A stretch of DNA of 64,000 bases from Noviherbaspirillum saxi. GTDB taxonomy: Bacteria > Pseudomonadota > Gammaproteobacteria > Burkholderiales > Burkholderiaceae_D. Location: the NCBI RefSeq assembly GCF_003591035.1, contig NZ_QYUO01000002.1, positions 434,001 through 498,000 of the forward strand, in the 5' to 3' direction. How positions within the stretch are numbered: the stretch's first letter is position 1; every line of letters starts with the position of its first letter. Of the stretch, positions 34,893 through 45,765 are shown in pieces. Made by a program: the position numbers and the translations under genes. The notes under the pieces are model-generated. The model was not told the origin of the DNA and made no database searches. It worked only from the letters and a program-made list of their open reading frames with translations.

Positions 34893-36443
34893 TCACCCGC
34901 GCAAAAAGCAAAACCCGCTCACTCCCAGCATCACCGCGCGGTTATCGATGTCTACATTCTGCCCGAACACCATGTCGGCAAATTCCACCGACGGCACCTT
35001 CTTCGCAACCACATCCATATTGAACAGGCAAATCATTTCGCGCCCCTCATGCCTGCGCGCGAATGCAAGCACGCCTTCCGGCGCATCGAGCAGCGTGATG
35101 CTGCCCTTGTCCAGTTCCGGATGCGCCTTGCGCAGCGCCAGCACTTCACGCGTGAAACGCAGCACCGAATCCGTCTGCGCCTCCTGCTTCGCGACATTCA
35201 TCCCGATATGTACCGGATCCACCGGCAGCCAGGGTTCGGCTTCGGTGAAGCCGCCATGAATCGCTTCGGTCCACGGCATCGGCGTGCGGCAACCGTCGCG
35301 GCCCTTGAACTTGGGCCAGAAGGTAATGCCGAACGGATCCTGCAGACGCTCGAACGGTACATCCGCCTGCGGCAAGCCCAGCTCTTCGCCCTGATAGAGG
35401 CAGACGTCGCCGCGCATCGCAAACAGCAGCGCCAGCATTTCCTTCGAGGTCTGGTCGCGGTCGCGCCCGTTTTGCCAGCGTGTCGCCACGCGCGGTTTGT
35501 CATGGTTGCTCAATGCATAGCAAGCCGAGCTCGGTGCGCGGATGCTGTCTTCCAGCGTCGTGATCACGTTGCGCACATGCGTATCGCTGCTGTCCGGGCC
35601 CATCATCGAAAAACTGTAGGCTGAATGCAGGCGCCCCGGATTGGTGTACTGCCCCATCAGTTTGAGCGCATCATGCCCGCCGACTTCGGCCAGGCTGAAG
35701 GCGCCATACGCGTCGAGCAGTGCACGGATCTTTTCCAGGAAGGGCAGCATTTCCGGCCGTGCCTGATCGTACACATGCAATTGATAGCCATAGGGATGCA
35801 GCGCAGCGCTGGTGTCTTCGCGCGGTGGATTATTGCGCAGCAGCTGGTCCTGGAAGATGTGATTGCAGGCATCGAAGCGGAATCCCGCAACACCCATGTC
35901 GAGCCAGAAATCCATTTCCGCCAGCACAGCCTTTTGCACATCCGGATGATGCATGTTCAGGTCGGGCTGGCTGGAAAAGAAGGAATGAAAATAATATTGC
36001 CTGCGTTCCGCATCCCAGCGCCACGCGGTGCCGCCGAATACCGAGACCCAGTTATTGGGAGGACTGCCGTCCGGTTTCGGATCGGACCACAGATACCAGT
36101 CATCCTTGCCGTTTTGTTTCGCGCGGCTTTGCTTGAACCAGGTATGTTCGTCCGAGGTATGCGAGATCACCATGTCGACGATCACGCCCAGACCCAATGC
36201 CTTGGCGCGCTTCATCAGGCTCTTGAAATCATCCATCGTGCCGAAGATGGGATCGACTGCGCGATAGTCGGACACGTCATAGCCGAAATCCTTCATCGGC
36301 GACTTGAAGAACGGACTAATCCAGATGGCATCGACGCCAAGGCTTTTGATATACGGAAGCTTTTGTTCTATGCCGGCCAAATCACCGATGCCGTCGTTGT
36401 TTGAATCGCAGAAACTGCGCGGATATACCTGATAAATAATCAT
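34893..36443 (-). CDS. Alpha-glucosidase (GH13)
   Basis: A 516-residue GH13 enzyme of the oligo-1,6-glucosidase/alpha-glucosidase type, cleaving short malto- or isomalto-oligosaccharides to glucose. It starts MIIYQVYPRSFCDSNNDGIGD, a classic first strand. Motifs are V-I-S-H-T-S (region I), G-F-R-F-D-A-C-N-H (nucleophile Asp), S-L-A-E-V-G-G (acid/base Glu) and L-S-N-H-D-K-P. No signal peptide, so cytosolic. ATG 36443 is preferred to an in-frame TTG at 36461. It is divergent from glgE and likely supplies glucose from the glucan cycle. Confidence 0.92.
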   Translation of the reverse strand: MIIYQVYPRSFCDSNNDGIGDLAGIEQKLPYIKSLGVDAIWISPFFKSPMKDFGYDVSDYRAVDPIFGTMDDFKSLMKRAKALGLGVIVDMVISHTSDEHTWFKQSRAKQNGKDDWYLWSDPKPDGSPPNNWVSVFGGTAWRWDAERRQYYFHSFFSSQPDLNMHHPDVQKAVLAEMDFWLDMGVAGFRFDACNHIFQDQLLRNNPPREDTSAALHPYGYQLHVYDQARPEMLPFLEKIRALLDAYGAFSLAEVGGHDALKLMGQYTNPGRLHSAYSFSMMGPDSSDTHVRNVITTLEDSIRAPSSACYALSNHDKPRVATRWQNGRDRDQTSKEMLALLFAMRGDVCLYQGEELGLPQADVPFERLQDPFGITFWPKFKGRDGCRTPMPWTEAIHGGFTEAEPWLPVDPVHIGMNVAKQEAQTDSVLRFTREVLALRKAHPELDKGSITLLDAPEGVLAFARRHEGREMICLFNMDVVAKKVPSVEFADMVFGQNVDIDNRAVMLGVSGFCFLRG

Positions 36444-36808
36444 GACTGTCTCACTTAACAAGGGCGGCCCGGCCGGTTGCAGCGATGCCGGATGCCCGAT
36501 CGATCTTGCGCTGCGCAGATCGTGCTAACCATGAGCAACACTATCTGTTGCTTCAAGGAATAGCGCAATGTCGGAGAGGCAAGAATCGGGATTTTTGTGC
36601 CTGCACGCAACCGTGTCCTGATCGCGATAGGCGGCTTAAGCAGCTACTTGTTGCAAGGCTTTCAAGCGACTTGCGAATTCTGAATGTCTTCTTGCGAACA
36701 AATTGTCGATTTGGATGCTCTATTTGAAAAGATTTGCGGCGGGACCGGCTCCATATGCCCGACCCGCTGTTTTCATAACAGGAACCTTGTTCATAAGACG
36801 CCCCAACG
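36444..36808. other. Divergent promoter region, alpha-glucosidase / glgE
   Basis: 365 bases with no gene, between two divergent transcription units. GCGGG(36742)...CCCGC(36770)-TGTTTT forms a loose hairpin before glgE that could attenuate; the stem is only five bases. I see no consensus promoter or clear operator. Confidence 0.4.
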
Positions 36809-39800
36809 ATGCCAATCACGACGCCGACCTTTCTGCCTAGAATCTATTACCTCGACCTGAAGCTTGCCGGGCCTCTGTCCGAGATGGAAAATGTTCTGGA
36901 GCGATGCGTCGCGATGGGCTTCGACCATGTGCTCGTTTCGCCGCCCTCTGCGGGCGATGCACTTGCCGGACTGATACAAGCCTGTGTGCGCAGACAGCTG
37001 CAGTTGCTAGTGGACTTCGACGCAGCCGATATCGGCGCCGACGAGGTACTTGTGGCCAACCATCCCGACTGGTTCGATATGGGCGGCCATGACGACGACT
37101 TGCCGGACCCGCGGCGGGTGCAGCCGCTGCGTGCGATGCCGCGCCTGCGATACGGCGACGAGGCAGTCATGCGTGACGTCGCTGCATATTGGCAGCGACA
37201 CCTGCGAGCAATGGCCAATAATGGCGTGGCCGGCTTTCGTTGCCTCAACCTTGCCGCGCCCCCGATTTCGTTCTGGAAGAATCTGATCGGGCAATTTTCC
37301 GCGAATGGCAACGCGCGCGAGCAGGTGTGCTTTCTCGCATGGACGCCAGGTTGCACACCGGCGCAGATCGACGCGCTGGCCGGATGCGGATTCGACGCCA
37401 GCTTTTCTTCAGGTGCGTGGTGGGACTACCGCTCGCGCTGGCTGGCCGAAGAGCAGGATCGCCTGGCCCGGATCGGCCCGCCGATCGCTTTTCCCGACAG
37501 CCCGAACGAACCGGTGATCGGTCGCATTGCCGGCAATGAGGACGTGGCGGTCAGGCGCCAGATCTATCTGCGCGCATTGCGGCTGGCTGCCGCCATCGGC
37601 AACGGCATCCTGATTCCAATGGGATTCGAGTATGGCGCATCGGGGGTGGCCGCGTTGTCCGCCGGACTTCGTATCAACCTGAAGGATGCGAAGGACGATG
37701 CCCCATTCGACCTGAGCGCCGATATCGCCGAAGCCAATGCTTTCATTGCCGCGAATGGTCCGGTCTGTCATGCGCAGCCGATACGCATGCTCAGCAGTGT
37801 GGATGCGGACGTCGCGGTCCTGTTGCGCGAGGGACGTTCCGCTTCCGGCGCGCCGGATCGTGCGCTGATGATGGCGGCCAATGCCGACCTTGTGCATGCG
37901 CGCAGCGTCAATGAAAGCCAGCTGCAGGAACGTGCCAATGGCTTCATCCGTTACCAGCGTATCTGGCCGGAGCAGGAGCGCGATGCGGACGCGATGCAGC
38001 CCTTGTCGCTGAATGCGGGCGATTTTCAGTTGTTCGCGGCGCACCGCATTGCGCCCATCCTGATTCCGCCGCCGCGCGGCGAGCAAACGATTACGGCCGC
38101 GGCGCGCGCGCCGCGCGTCGCCATCGAAGCGGTTGCGCCAGCGGTCGACGGCGGACAGTTTCCGGTCAAGCGCACGATAGGCGAATCGGTCAACATCGAA
38201 GCGGACGTGTTCGTCGATGGACATGACAAGCTCGTCGTTGCCGTGCTGTGGCGCACCGCCGACGAAACCGCATGGCAAGAGATCCGCATGCATCTGACCG
38301 AAAACGATCGCTGGGCCGCCACCCTGCCATTGACGCGCCTCGGTCGCTACCTGTTCGTGATCGAAGCCTGGCGCGACGTCTTCGCTACCTATCGCGACGA
38401 ACTCGAAAAGAAAACCACCGCCGGCTTGAATGTGTCGCTTGAACTGGAAGAAGGCCGGCTGCTGGTCGAAGCGGCGCTTGCGCATGCGAAGCGGGCCGGC
38501 ATCGAAGCGGCGCTGCCGACGCTGCAGGCATTGTCGACATCGCTGAACACTACGCAGACGCGCGACCAGGCTAAAGCCGCCGCCAAGGATGCGGAACGCA
38601 TCGCCGCGCTGCTGTCCGAACCGATGGCCGAAGCGATGCGGCTGGCCGATGCGCGGCCGTTTCTGGTGCGCAGTGATCCCGAAATGCGTATCGACGTCGA
38701 ACGCCGGGCCGCACGCTTTTCCAGCTGGTATGAGCTGTTCCCGCGTTCGCAAAGCGGCGACGCGGCGCGGCATGGCACGTTCGCGGATGTCGAAAAGCGC
38801 CTGCCGGCGATCCAGGCAATGGGTTTCGACACCTTGTATTTCACGCCCATCCATCCGATCGGCAGCAAGCACAGGAAAGGCCGCAACAACAGCCTGACGC
38901 CCGGCCCTGATGATCCCGGCAGCCCCTACGCCATCGGCTCCCCCGAGGGCGGGCATGATGCAATCCATCCGCAACTGGGCACGCTGGACGACTTCCGCCA
39001 TTTGCGCGACGAAGCGGCAAGGCATGGGCTGGAACTGGCGCTCGACTTTGCGATCCAGTGTTCGCCGGACCACCCCTGGCTGAAGGAATATCCCGAATGG
39101 TTCGCGTGGCGGCCCGACGGCACGATCCGCTATGCGGAAAATCCGCCAAAGAAATACCAGGACATCGTCAATGTCGACTTCTATGCTGACGGCGCGGTGC
39201 CTGGCCTGTGGATCGCGTTGCGCGATGTGGTGCTGTTCTGGGTCAAGGAAGGTGTGCGCGTGTTCCGCGTCGACAATCCGCATACCAAGCCGCTGCCGTT
39301 CTGGGAATGGATGATCGCCGATATCCGCAGCCGCTATCCGGATACGATCTTTTTATCCGAAGCCTTTACCCGTCCCAAGATGATGTACCGGCTCGCCAAG
39401 ATCGGTTATTCGCAGTCCTACACTTACTTCACCTGGCGGCATACCAAGCAGGAATTCACCGATTACCTGACCGAGCTGTCGACGACGGCGGTGCGCGAAT
39501 ATTTCCGTCCGCATTTCTTTGTCAATACGCCGGATATCAATCCGGTATTCCTGCAAAAATCCGGCCGTCCCGGCTTTTTGATCCGCATGGCGCTGGCCAC
39601 CACGCTGTCCGGTTTGTGGGGCATGTATAGCGGCTTCGAACTGTGCGAGGCGACGCCGGTGCCGGGCAAGGAAGAGTACTTCGATTCGGAAAAATACGAG
39701 ATACGCGCCTGGGATTGGCAGCGGCCCGGCAACATCATTCAGGAAATCACGCAATTCAATCACATCCGTTCCGAGAACCCGGCGCTGCAGACCCACCTCG

Positions 39801-40111
39801 GTATACGCTTCCTGATGGCGTCGAATGACAATATCTTGTTTTTCATCAAGTCCACCCCCCCTGCGGACAGCTGTCAGCGCTTCGGCGACAACGTGATAAT
39901 GGTAGCCATCAACCTGGATCCATTCGCAGCGCACGAAGCGACGCTGGAGTTGCCATTATGGGAGTTCGGCGTACCCGACGACGGCACGCTTGAAGTCGAC
40001 GACCTTGTCAATCGCGCACACCTCTCCTGGCACGGCACGCGGCAGCATTTGCGGCTGGATCCGTTCGTTTGTCCGTATGCCATCTGGCGCGTTAGACACA
40101 AGGGAGCATAA
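36809..40111 (+). CDS. glgE: GlgE alpha-1,4-glucan:maltose-1-phosphate maltosyltransferase with extra N-terminal GH13-like domain
   Basis: A 1,100-residue maltosyltransferase that extends alpha-glucans from maltose 1-phosphate. Residues from about 435 on form a normal GlgE: a DUF3416 domain (VAIEAVAPAVDGGQFPVKRT) and a GH13_3 barrel with nucleophile Asp822 (FRVDNPHTKPLPFW) and Glu851 (FLSEAF). Residues 1 to about 430 are an additional domain that looks like a decayed GH13 barrel: its region II reads G-F-R-C-L-N and region III F-L-A-W-T, so the catalytic Asp and Glu are lost. It begins a seven-gene operon; the next gene starts 3 bases after its stop. Confidence 0.92.
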   Translation: MPITTPTFLPRIYYLDLKLAGPLSEMENVLERCVAMGFDHVLVSPPSAGDALAGLIQACVRRQLQLLVDFDAADIGADEVLVANHPDWFDMGGHDDDLPDPRRVQPLRAMPRLRYGDEAVMRDVAAYWQRHLRAMANNGVAGFRCLNLAAPPISFWKNLIGQFSANGNAREQVCFLAWTPGCTPAQIDALAGCGFDASFSSGAWWDYRSRWLAEEQDRLARIGPPIAFPDSPNEPVIGRIAGNEDVAVRRQIYLRALRLAAAIGNGILIPMGFEYGASGVAALSAGLRINLKDAKDDAPFDLSADIAEANAFIAANGPVCHAQPIRMLSSVDADVAVLLREGRSASGAPDRALMMAANADLVHARSVNESQLQERANGFIRYQRIWPEQERDADAMQPLSLNAGDFQLFAAHRIAPILIPPPRGEQTITAAARAPRVAIEAVAPAVDGGQFPVKRTIGESVNIEADVFVDGHDKLVVAVLWRTADETAWQEIRMHLTENDRWAATLPLTRLGRYLFVIEAWRDVFATYRDELEKKTTAGLNVSLELEEGRLLVEAALAHAKRAGIEAALPTLQALSTSLNTTQTRDQAKAAAKDAERIAALLSEPMAEAMRLADARPFLVRSDPEMRIDVERRAARFSSWYELFPRSQSGDAARHGTFADVEKRLPAIQAMGFDTLYFTPIHPIGSKHRKGRNNSLTPGPDDPGSPYAIGSPEGGHDAIHPQLGTLDDFRHLRDEAARHGLELALDFAIQCSPDHPWLKEYPEWFAWRPDGTIRYAENPPKKYQDIVNVDFYADGAVPGLWIALRDVVLFWVKEGVRVFRVDNPHTKPLPFWEWMIADIRSRYPDTIFLSEAFTRPKMMYRLAKIGYSQSYTYFTWRHTKQEFTDYLTELSTTAVREYFRPHFFVNTPDINPVFLQKSGRPGFLIRMALATTLSGLWGMYSGFELCEATPVPGKEEYFDSEKYEIRAWDWQRPGNIIQEITQFNHIRSENPALQTHLGIRFLMASNDNILFFIKSTPPADSCQRFGDNVIMVAINLDPFAAHEATLELPLWEFGVPDDGTLEVDDLVNRAHLSWHGTRQHLRLDPFVCPYAIWRVRHKGA

Positions 40112-40113
40112 GC

Positions 40114-43100
40114 ATGGATCGCCGCAAGACAACCCGGCAGACTACCGGCGCAACAGCCGCGCCGCAAGGCAGGCGTTTCAGCGACGACCCCCTCTGGTAC
40201 AAGGATGCCGTCATCTACCAGGTGCACGTCAAGTCATTCTTCGATGCGAACAATGACGGCATAGGGGACTTCGCCGGACTGATCGCCAAGCTTGATTACA
40301 TCGCCGATCTCGGCGTCAACACCATCTGGCTGCTGCCCTTCTATCCTTCGCCGCGTCGCGACGACGGCTACGACATCGCCGAATACCGTGGCGTGCATCC
40401 GGATTACGGCACCATGGCCGACGCCAAGCGCTTCATCGCCGAAGCGCACCGGCGCGGCCTGCGCGTGATCACCGAGCTGGTGATCAACCATACTTCGGAC
40501 CAGCATCCCTGGTTCCAGCGCGCGCGCAAGGCCAAGCCCGGGTCGGCCGCGCGTGATTTTTATGTGTGGTCCGACAATGACCAGGCTTACAGCGGCACGC
40601 GCATCATTTTTTGCGATACCGAAAAATCGAACTGGACCTGGGACCCGGTTGCCAATGCCTTCTTCTGGCACCGTTTCTATTCGCATCAGCCCGACCTTAA
40701 TTTCGACAACCCCCAGGTGCTCAAGGCGGTGCTGAGCGTGATGTCGTTCTGGCTGGATCTGGGCGTCGATGGCTTGCGGCTGGATGCGGTGCCTTACCTG
40801 ATCGAGCGCGAAGGCACCAGCAACGAAAACCTGCAGGAAACCCATGACATTCTCAAGCGCATCCGCGCCGAACTGGACCGCGCCTATCCCGATCGCATGC
40901 TGCTGGCCGAAGCCAATATGTGGCCGGAAGACGTGCAACAGTACTTCGGCAACAACGACGAATGCCATATGGCGTTTCACTTCCCGCTGATGCCGCGCAT
41001 GTACATGGCGCTGGCGCAGGAAGACCGTTTTCCGATCGGCGATATCCTGCGCCAGACGCCTGAGATTCCGCCGAATTGTCAGTGGGCGATTTTCCTGCGC
41101 AATCACGACGAACTGACGCTGGAAATGGTCACCGACCGCGAGCGCGATTATCTGTGGAATCACTATGCGTCGGAAAAGCGGGCGCGCATCAATCTTGGCA
41201 TCCGGCGCAGGCTGGCGCCGCTGCTCGAGCGCGACCGGCGGCGCGCCGAACTGCTCAACAGTTTTCTGCTCTCGATGCCGGGCACGCCGGTCCTCTATTA
41301 CGGCGATGAAATCGGCATGGGCGACAATATCCATCTCGGCGACCGCGACGGCGTGCGCACCCCGATGCAATGGACCCCGGACCGCAATGGCGGCTTTTCG
41401 CGCGCCGACCCGGCCAGGCTGGTGCTGCCGCCCATCATGGATCCGCTCTACGGTTACGAAGCGGTGAATGTCGAAGCCCAGATGGGCGATCCCTATTCGC
41501 AGCTGCAATGGATGCGCCGCATGCTGGCGGTGCGCAAGCAGCACTGCGCATTCGGACGCGGTTCGCTGACCCTGCTGTATCCGACCAATCGCCGCATTCT
41601 GGCTTACCTGCGCGAGTTCAAGCCGGAAGGCGAAACCGACGCGATAGAAACGATACTGTGCGTGGCCAATGTGTCGCGTTCCGCCCAGGCCGTGGAACTG
41701 GATCTGTCGAATTACGCCACCCGCGTGCCGCTGGAAATGATAGGCGGCTCGGCCTTTCCGCCGATCGGCAAGCTGCCTTATCTGCTGACGCTGCCGCCCT
41801 ACGGTTTCTACTGGTTCCTGGTGGCGTCCGAAACCCGCATGCCCGCATGGCATACACCGGCGCCCGAGCCGCTGCCCGAGTTGCAGACGCTGGTGCTGCG
41901 CCAGGGCATCATGGAAATCCTGGAAGCGCCGCGCCGCGGCATCCTCGAAATCGAAGCGTTGCCCGCCTACCTGCCCAAGCGCCGCTGGTATGCGGCCAAG
42001 CAGGAAAAACTGCGCTCCGTGCAGATCGTGCTGGCGACCGCTTTGCCGGGCTCGCAGGCACGTCCGCATGTGATGCCTACCATGCTGGCCGAGGTCGAAG
42101 CAAAGACCGCGCAGGGTAGCGAACGCTATCTGCTGCCGCTCGGCTATATCCGCGAGGAAGACATCGTCACGGCGCTGCCCCAGCAACTGGCACTCGCCCG
42201 TGTGCGGCGCGGCCGCAATGTCGGCTTGCTGACCGATGCCTTCGTGCTCGACTCGTTCTCTTACGTGGTGATCGAACTGATGCGCGCGCGTGCATCGATT
42301 GTTTCGCAAGAAGGCGATATCCACTTCATTCCGACCGACGAACTCGACAAGATAACGATCGGCGATGAACCCATGGTACGTCGCTTGTCGGCCGAGCAAT
42401 CGAACAGCTCGCTGATCCTGGAAGACAAGATCGTGCTGAAAGTGATCCGCCGCGTCTTGCCGGGCATGCATCCGGAAGCAGAGATGGGGCGGTATCTGAC
42501 CGCGCTTGGCTATGCGAACGCGCCGCCCATGATCGGCGAGGTAACCCGCATCGCCGCGGACGGCATCCACCATACCCTGATCATGTTGCAGCGTTACGTG
42601 CACAACCAGGGCGACGCCTGGCAATGGATATTCGATACGCTTGCGCGCTGGATACAGCAAAGCGCGGTACCCGAACCGATAACCGGCACCGAAGCGACTG
42701 ATGAAATGTCCGAGATGTCCGATCCCGGCGACGACCTGATCGAGCTGGCGACCATGCTCGGCCGCCGGCTGGCCGAAATGCACAACGCGCTCGCCACGCC
42801 GACCGACAATTCCGACTTCGCGCCCGAGGCGGCCAGCATCGACGATGCGGAAGAATGGGCGGTAGGTGCGCGGCGCCAGCTGGAAGCCGCTTTCGACGTC
42901 ATGCGCGCCAAGACCGAATGGAGCAACGACGCGGAGGCAAAACGGGTCGAACGGTTGATCGCACGGCGCGAGAAAATCCTGGAACGCGTCGATGTGCTGG
43001 CGGCGGCCGGCGTCGGCAGCCTGCGCATACGCATTCATGGCGATTTCCATCTCGGTCAGGTCTTGGTTGCGCAAGGCGATGTGTACATCGTCGATTTCGA

Positions 43101-43518
43101 GGGCGAACCGGCCAGGTCGCTGGAGCAGCGGCGCGGCAAGACCAGTCCCTTGCGCGATGTCGCGAGCCTGTCGCGCTCTTTCGATTACGCAGCGGCATTT
43201 GCCAGCAGCGCCGGACCGACCGATCTCGGCGAAGCGGCCGAACTGCGCAAGCAGCACATCATCCGCAACTTTGCCCCGACCTGTCAGGCCGCATTCCTGC
43301 AGGCGTATCGCGATACCGCTGCCGGCGCGCTGAAGGCGGGCGACGACACCGAGCGCGGCTTGCTGCAGCTGTTCGTGCTGGAAAAAGCCGGCTACGAAAT
43401 CTGCTACGAAGCGGCGAACCGCCCGACCTGGATACCGGTCCCGGTCAATGGCCTGGCAAAGATCGCCGATGAACTACTTAGTGACTCAGAATCAGAAGGA
43501 GAACAGTCGAATGGCTGA
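40114..43518 (+). CDS. treS: Trehalose synthase-maltokinase fusion (TreS-Mak)
   Basis: A 1,134-residue bifunctional protein. The N-terminal GH13_16 domain (about 1-560) interconverts trehalose and maltose, with [20 protein letters not shown], nucleophile Asp224 (LRLDAVPYL), acid/base Glu266 (LLAEANMW) and L-R-N-H-D-E-L. The C-terminal half (about 600-1130) is maltokinase: [11 protein letters not shown] start, catalytic [11 protein letters not shown] and metal-binding V-D-F-E-G-E-P. Together they turn trehalose into maltose 1-phosphate, the GlgE donor. Its end overlaps glgB by eight bases. Confidence 0.95.
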   Translation: MDRRKTTRQTTGATAAPQGRRFSDDPLWYKDAVIYQVHVKSFFDANNDGIGDFAGLIAKLDYIADLGVNTIWLLPFYPSPRRDDGYDIAEYRGVHPDYGTMADAKRFIAEAHRRGLRVITELVINHTSDQHPWFQRARKAKPGSAARDFYVWSDNDQAYSGTRIIFCDTEKSNWTWDPVANAFFWHRFYSHQPDLNFDNPQVLKAVLSVMSFWLDLGVDGLRLDAVPYLIEREGTSNENLQETHDILKRIRAELDRAYPDRMLLAEANMWPEDVQQYFGNNDECHMAFHFPLMPRMYMALAQEDRFPIGDILRQTPEIPPNCQWAIFLRNHDELTLEMVTDRERDYLWNHYASEKRARINLGIRRRLAPLLERDRRRAELLNSFLLSMPGTPVLYYGDEIGMGDNIHLGDRDGVRTPMQWTPDRNGGFSRADPARLVLPPIMDPLYGYEAVNVEAQMGDPYSQLQWMRRMLAVRKQHCAFGRGSLTLLYPTNRRILAYLREFKPEGETDAIETILCVANVSRSAQAVELDLSNYATRVPLEMIGGSAFPPIGKLPYLLTLPPYGFYWFLVASETRMPAWHTPAPEPLPELQTLVLRQGIMEILEAPRRGILEIEALPAYLPKRRWYAAKQEKLRSVQIVLATALPGSQARPHVMPTMLAEVEAKTAQGSERYLLPLGYIREEDIVTALPQQLALARVRRGRNVGLLTDAFVLDSFSYVVIELMRARASIVSQEGDIHFIPTDELDKITIGDEPMVRRLSAEQSNSSLILEDKIVLKVIRRVLPGMHPEAEMGRYLTALGYANAPPMIGEVTRIAADGIHHTLIMLQRYVHNQGDAWQWIFDTLARWIQQSAVPEPITGTEATDEMSEMSDPGDDLIELATMLGRRLAEMHNALATPTDNSDFAPEAASIDDAEEWAVGARRQLEAAFDVMRAKTEWSNDAEAKRVERLIARREKILERVDVLAAAGVGSLRIRIHGDFHLGQVLVAQGDVYIVDFEGEPARSLEQRRGKTSPLRDVASLSRSFDYAAAFASSAGPTDLGEAAELRKQHIIRNFAPTCQAAFLQAYRDTAAGALKAGDDTERGLLQLFVLEKAGYEICYEAANRPTWIPVPVNGLAKIADELLSDSESEGEQSNG

Positions 43519-45763
43519 TCGCATCGAAGAGTTGGCCGACGTCGACCAGAAAACCCTGGACGCGGTACTCGGGGGCCAGTTGCCGAATCCGTTTGCCCTA
43601 TTCGGGCCGCATCGCGAAGGCGAGCGGACCGTGGTCCGCACCTTCCAGCCCGGCGCGCGCGCGGTCGACATCGTCGCGCGGGTGGCTGGCAACGATGCGC
43701 GCGGCGAGTTGATCGAGTCGTTGTACAACGTGCATCAGAGCGGATTGTTTGTCAGCGCCGTGCCGCTGCCCGCAGGCAAACGCGATTATCTGCTGCGCAT
43801 TACCTGGCCGACTTCGTCCGGCGGCGAACATGTGCAGTACACCGAGGACCCGTACAGTTTCGGCCTGTTGCTGGGCGAACTGGATATGCACTTGCTGGCC
43901 GAGGGCAGCCATCGCGAACTTGGCCGCTGCCTGGGCGCCAATCCCATGGATATCGATGGCGCGGCCGGTACCCGCTTTGCGGTATGGGCGCCCAATGCGC
44001 GCCGCGTATCGGTGGTGGGCGACTTCAACCTGTGGGATGGCCGCCGTCATCCCATGCGTTGCCGTTACGAGACCGGCGTATGGGAGTTGTTTATCCCTCG
44101 CTTGCGCAGCGGCACCCGCTATCAGTATGAAATCGTCGCGGCCGATGGCAATGTCTTGCCGCTCAAGGCCGATCCGGTCGCGCGCGCGACCGAGCAGCCG
44201 CCGTCGACCGTCTCGGTTGTGGCTGCCGACGCGCCGTTCCGCTGGAGCGACGATGGCTGGATGGCCGAGCGCGCGCGCCGGCACGACCTGCGCGCGCCGC
44301 TGTCGGTGTATGAAGTGCATGCAGGCTCCTGGCTGCGCATACTGGAGGAAGACGGCCGCAGCCTGAACTGGCATGAGCTCGGTGACCGGCTGATTCCCTA
44401 TGTGGCCGGCATGGGCTTTACCCATGTGGAATTCCTGCCGATCATGGAGCATCCTTTCGGCGGCTCTTGGGGCTATCAGCCGCTCGGGCTGTTCGCGCCG
44501 AGCGCGCGCTTCGGCTCGCCCGCGGGCTTCGCGTCCTTTGTCGACCGCTGTCATGCGGCCGGCATCGGCGTCATTCTTGATTGGGTGCCCGCGCATTTTC
44601 CTTCCGACGAACATGGCCTCATGCGTTTCGACGGCACCGCGCTGTACGAGCACCAGGACCCGCGTGAAGGCTTTCATCAGGACTGGAACACGCTGATCTA
44701 CAACCTCGGCCGCAACGAGGTCTGCGGCTTCCTGATCGCCAGCGCGCTGGAGTGGCTGGAGCACTACCATGTCGACGGCTTGCGGGTCGATGCGGTGGCG
44801 TCGATGCTGTACCGCGATTACAGCCGCAAGGCCGGTGAATGGGTACCCAATGTGCATGGCGGACGCGAGAACCTCGAAGCAGTGGCCTTCCTGCGCAAGC
44901 TCAACGAGATCGTCCGGCAACGCTGCCCGGGTGCGCTGATGATCGCCGAGGAATCGACAGCCTGGCCCGGCGTCTCGGCGCCGGTCGAAGACGGCGGCCT
45001 CGGTTTCACCCACAAGTGGAACATGGGCTGGATGCACGACACGCTGCGCTACATGGCTTACGATCCGGTGTACCGGCAGCATCATCACCACGACATGACC
45101 TTCGGGCTGATCTATGCATTCTCGGAAAAATTCATGCTGCCGATCTCGCATGACGAGGTGGTGCATGGAAAAGGCTCGCTGCTCAACAAGATGCCGGGCG
45201 TGGATCATGCGCAGCGGCTGGCGAACCTGCGCGCGTATTTCGGCTTCATGTGGACCCATCCGGGCAAGAAGCTGCTGTTCATGGGATGCGAGTTTGCGCA
45301 GGAAAAGGAATGGAACCACGATGCCTCGCCGGAATGGAACCTGCTCGACAATCCGGCCCATCGCGGCGTGCAGCGGCTGGTGCGCGATCTGAACCGGGTG
45401 TATGCCGGCGAGCCTGCATTGCATAAAAAGGATTGCCAGTCCGACGGCTTTGCCTGGGTGATCGGCGACGACAATGCCAACAGCGTGTTTGCCTTCCTGC
45501 GCAAAGGCGACGACGGCGATGCGCCCTTACTGGTGGTGCTCAACATGACGCCGGTGCCGCGCGATGGCTATCGCATCGGCGTGCCGGGTCAGGCCGGCGC
45601 CTGGCGAGTAATCCTCAACACCGATGCCGCCGTCTATGGCGGACCCGGCACCGAGATCGCCGAGGTGCATGAAGTGCAAAGACAAGCGGCGCATGGCATG
45701 GAGCAGTCCATCGCGCTGCGGCTGCCGCCCCTGTCCACGCTTGTGCTGAAACCAGCACAGTAA
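43511..45763 (+). CDS. glgB: Glycogen branching enzyme GlgB
   Basis: A 750-residue GH13_9 branching enzyme forming alpha-1,6 linkages. It has two N-terminal beta-sandwich modules (NPFALFGPH at residue 26; [22 protein letters not shown] near 155), then the barrel with [30 protein letters not shown] and [14 protein letters not shown] 43511 has AAGGAG eight bases upstream. Located right after treS-mak, it completes the GlgE pathway. Confidence 0.97.
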   Translation: MADRIEELADVDQKTLDAVLGGQLPNPFALFGPHREGERTVVRTFQPGARAVDIVARVAGNDARGELIESLYNVHQSGLFVSAVPLPAGKRDYLLRITWPTSSGGEHVQYTEDPYSFGLLLGELDMHLLAEGSHRELGRCLGANPMDIDGAAGTRFAVWAPNARRVSVVGDFNLWDGRRHPMRCRYETGVWELFIPRLRSGTRYQYEIVAADGNVLPLKADPVARATEQPPSTVSVVAADAPFRWSDDGWMAERARRHDLRAPLSVYEVHAGSWLRILEEDGRSLNWHELGDRLIPYVAGMGFTHVEFLPIMEHPFGGSWGYQPLGLFAPSARFGSPAGFASFVDRCHAAGIGVILDWVPAHFPSDEHGLMRFDGTALYEHQDPREGFHQDWNTLIYNLGRNEVCGFLIASALEWLEHYHVDGLRVDAVASMLYRDYSRKAGEWVPNVHGGRENLEAVAFLRKLNEIVRQRCPGALMIAEESTAWPGVSAPVEDGGLGFTHKWNMGWMHDTLRYMAYDPVYRQHHHHDMTFGLIYAFSEKFMLPISHDEVVHGKGSLLNKMPGVDHAQRLANLRAYFGFMWTHPGKKLLFMGCEFAQEKEWNHDASPEWNLLDNPAHRGVQRLVRDLNRVYAGEPALHKKDCQSDGFAWVIGDDNANSVFAFLRKGDDGDAPLLVVLNMTPVPRDGYRIGVPGQAGAWRVILNTDAAVYGGPGTEIAEVHEVQRQAAHGMEQSIALRLPPLSTLVLKPAQ

Positions 45764-45765
45764 GC

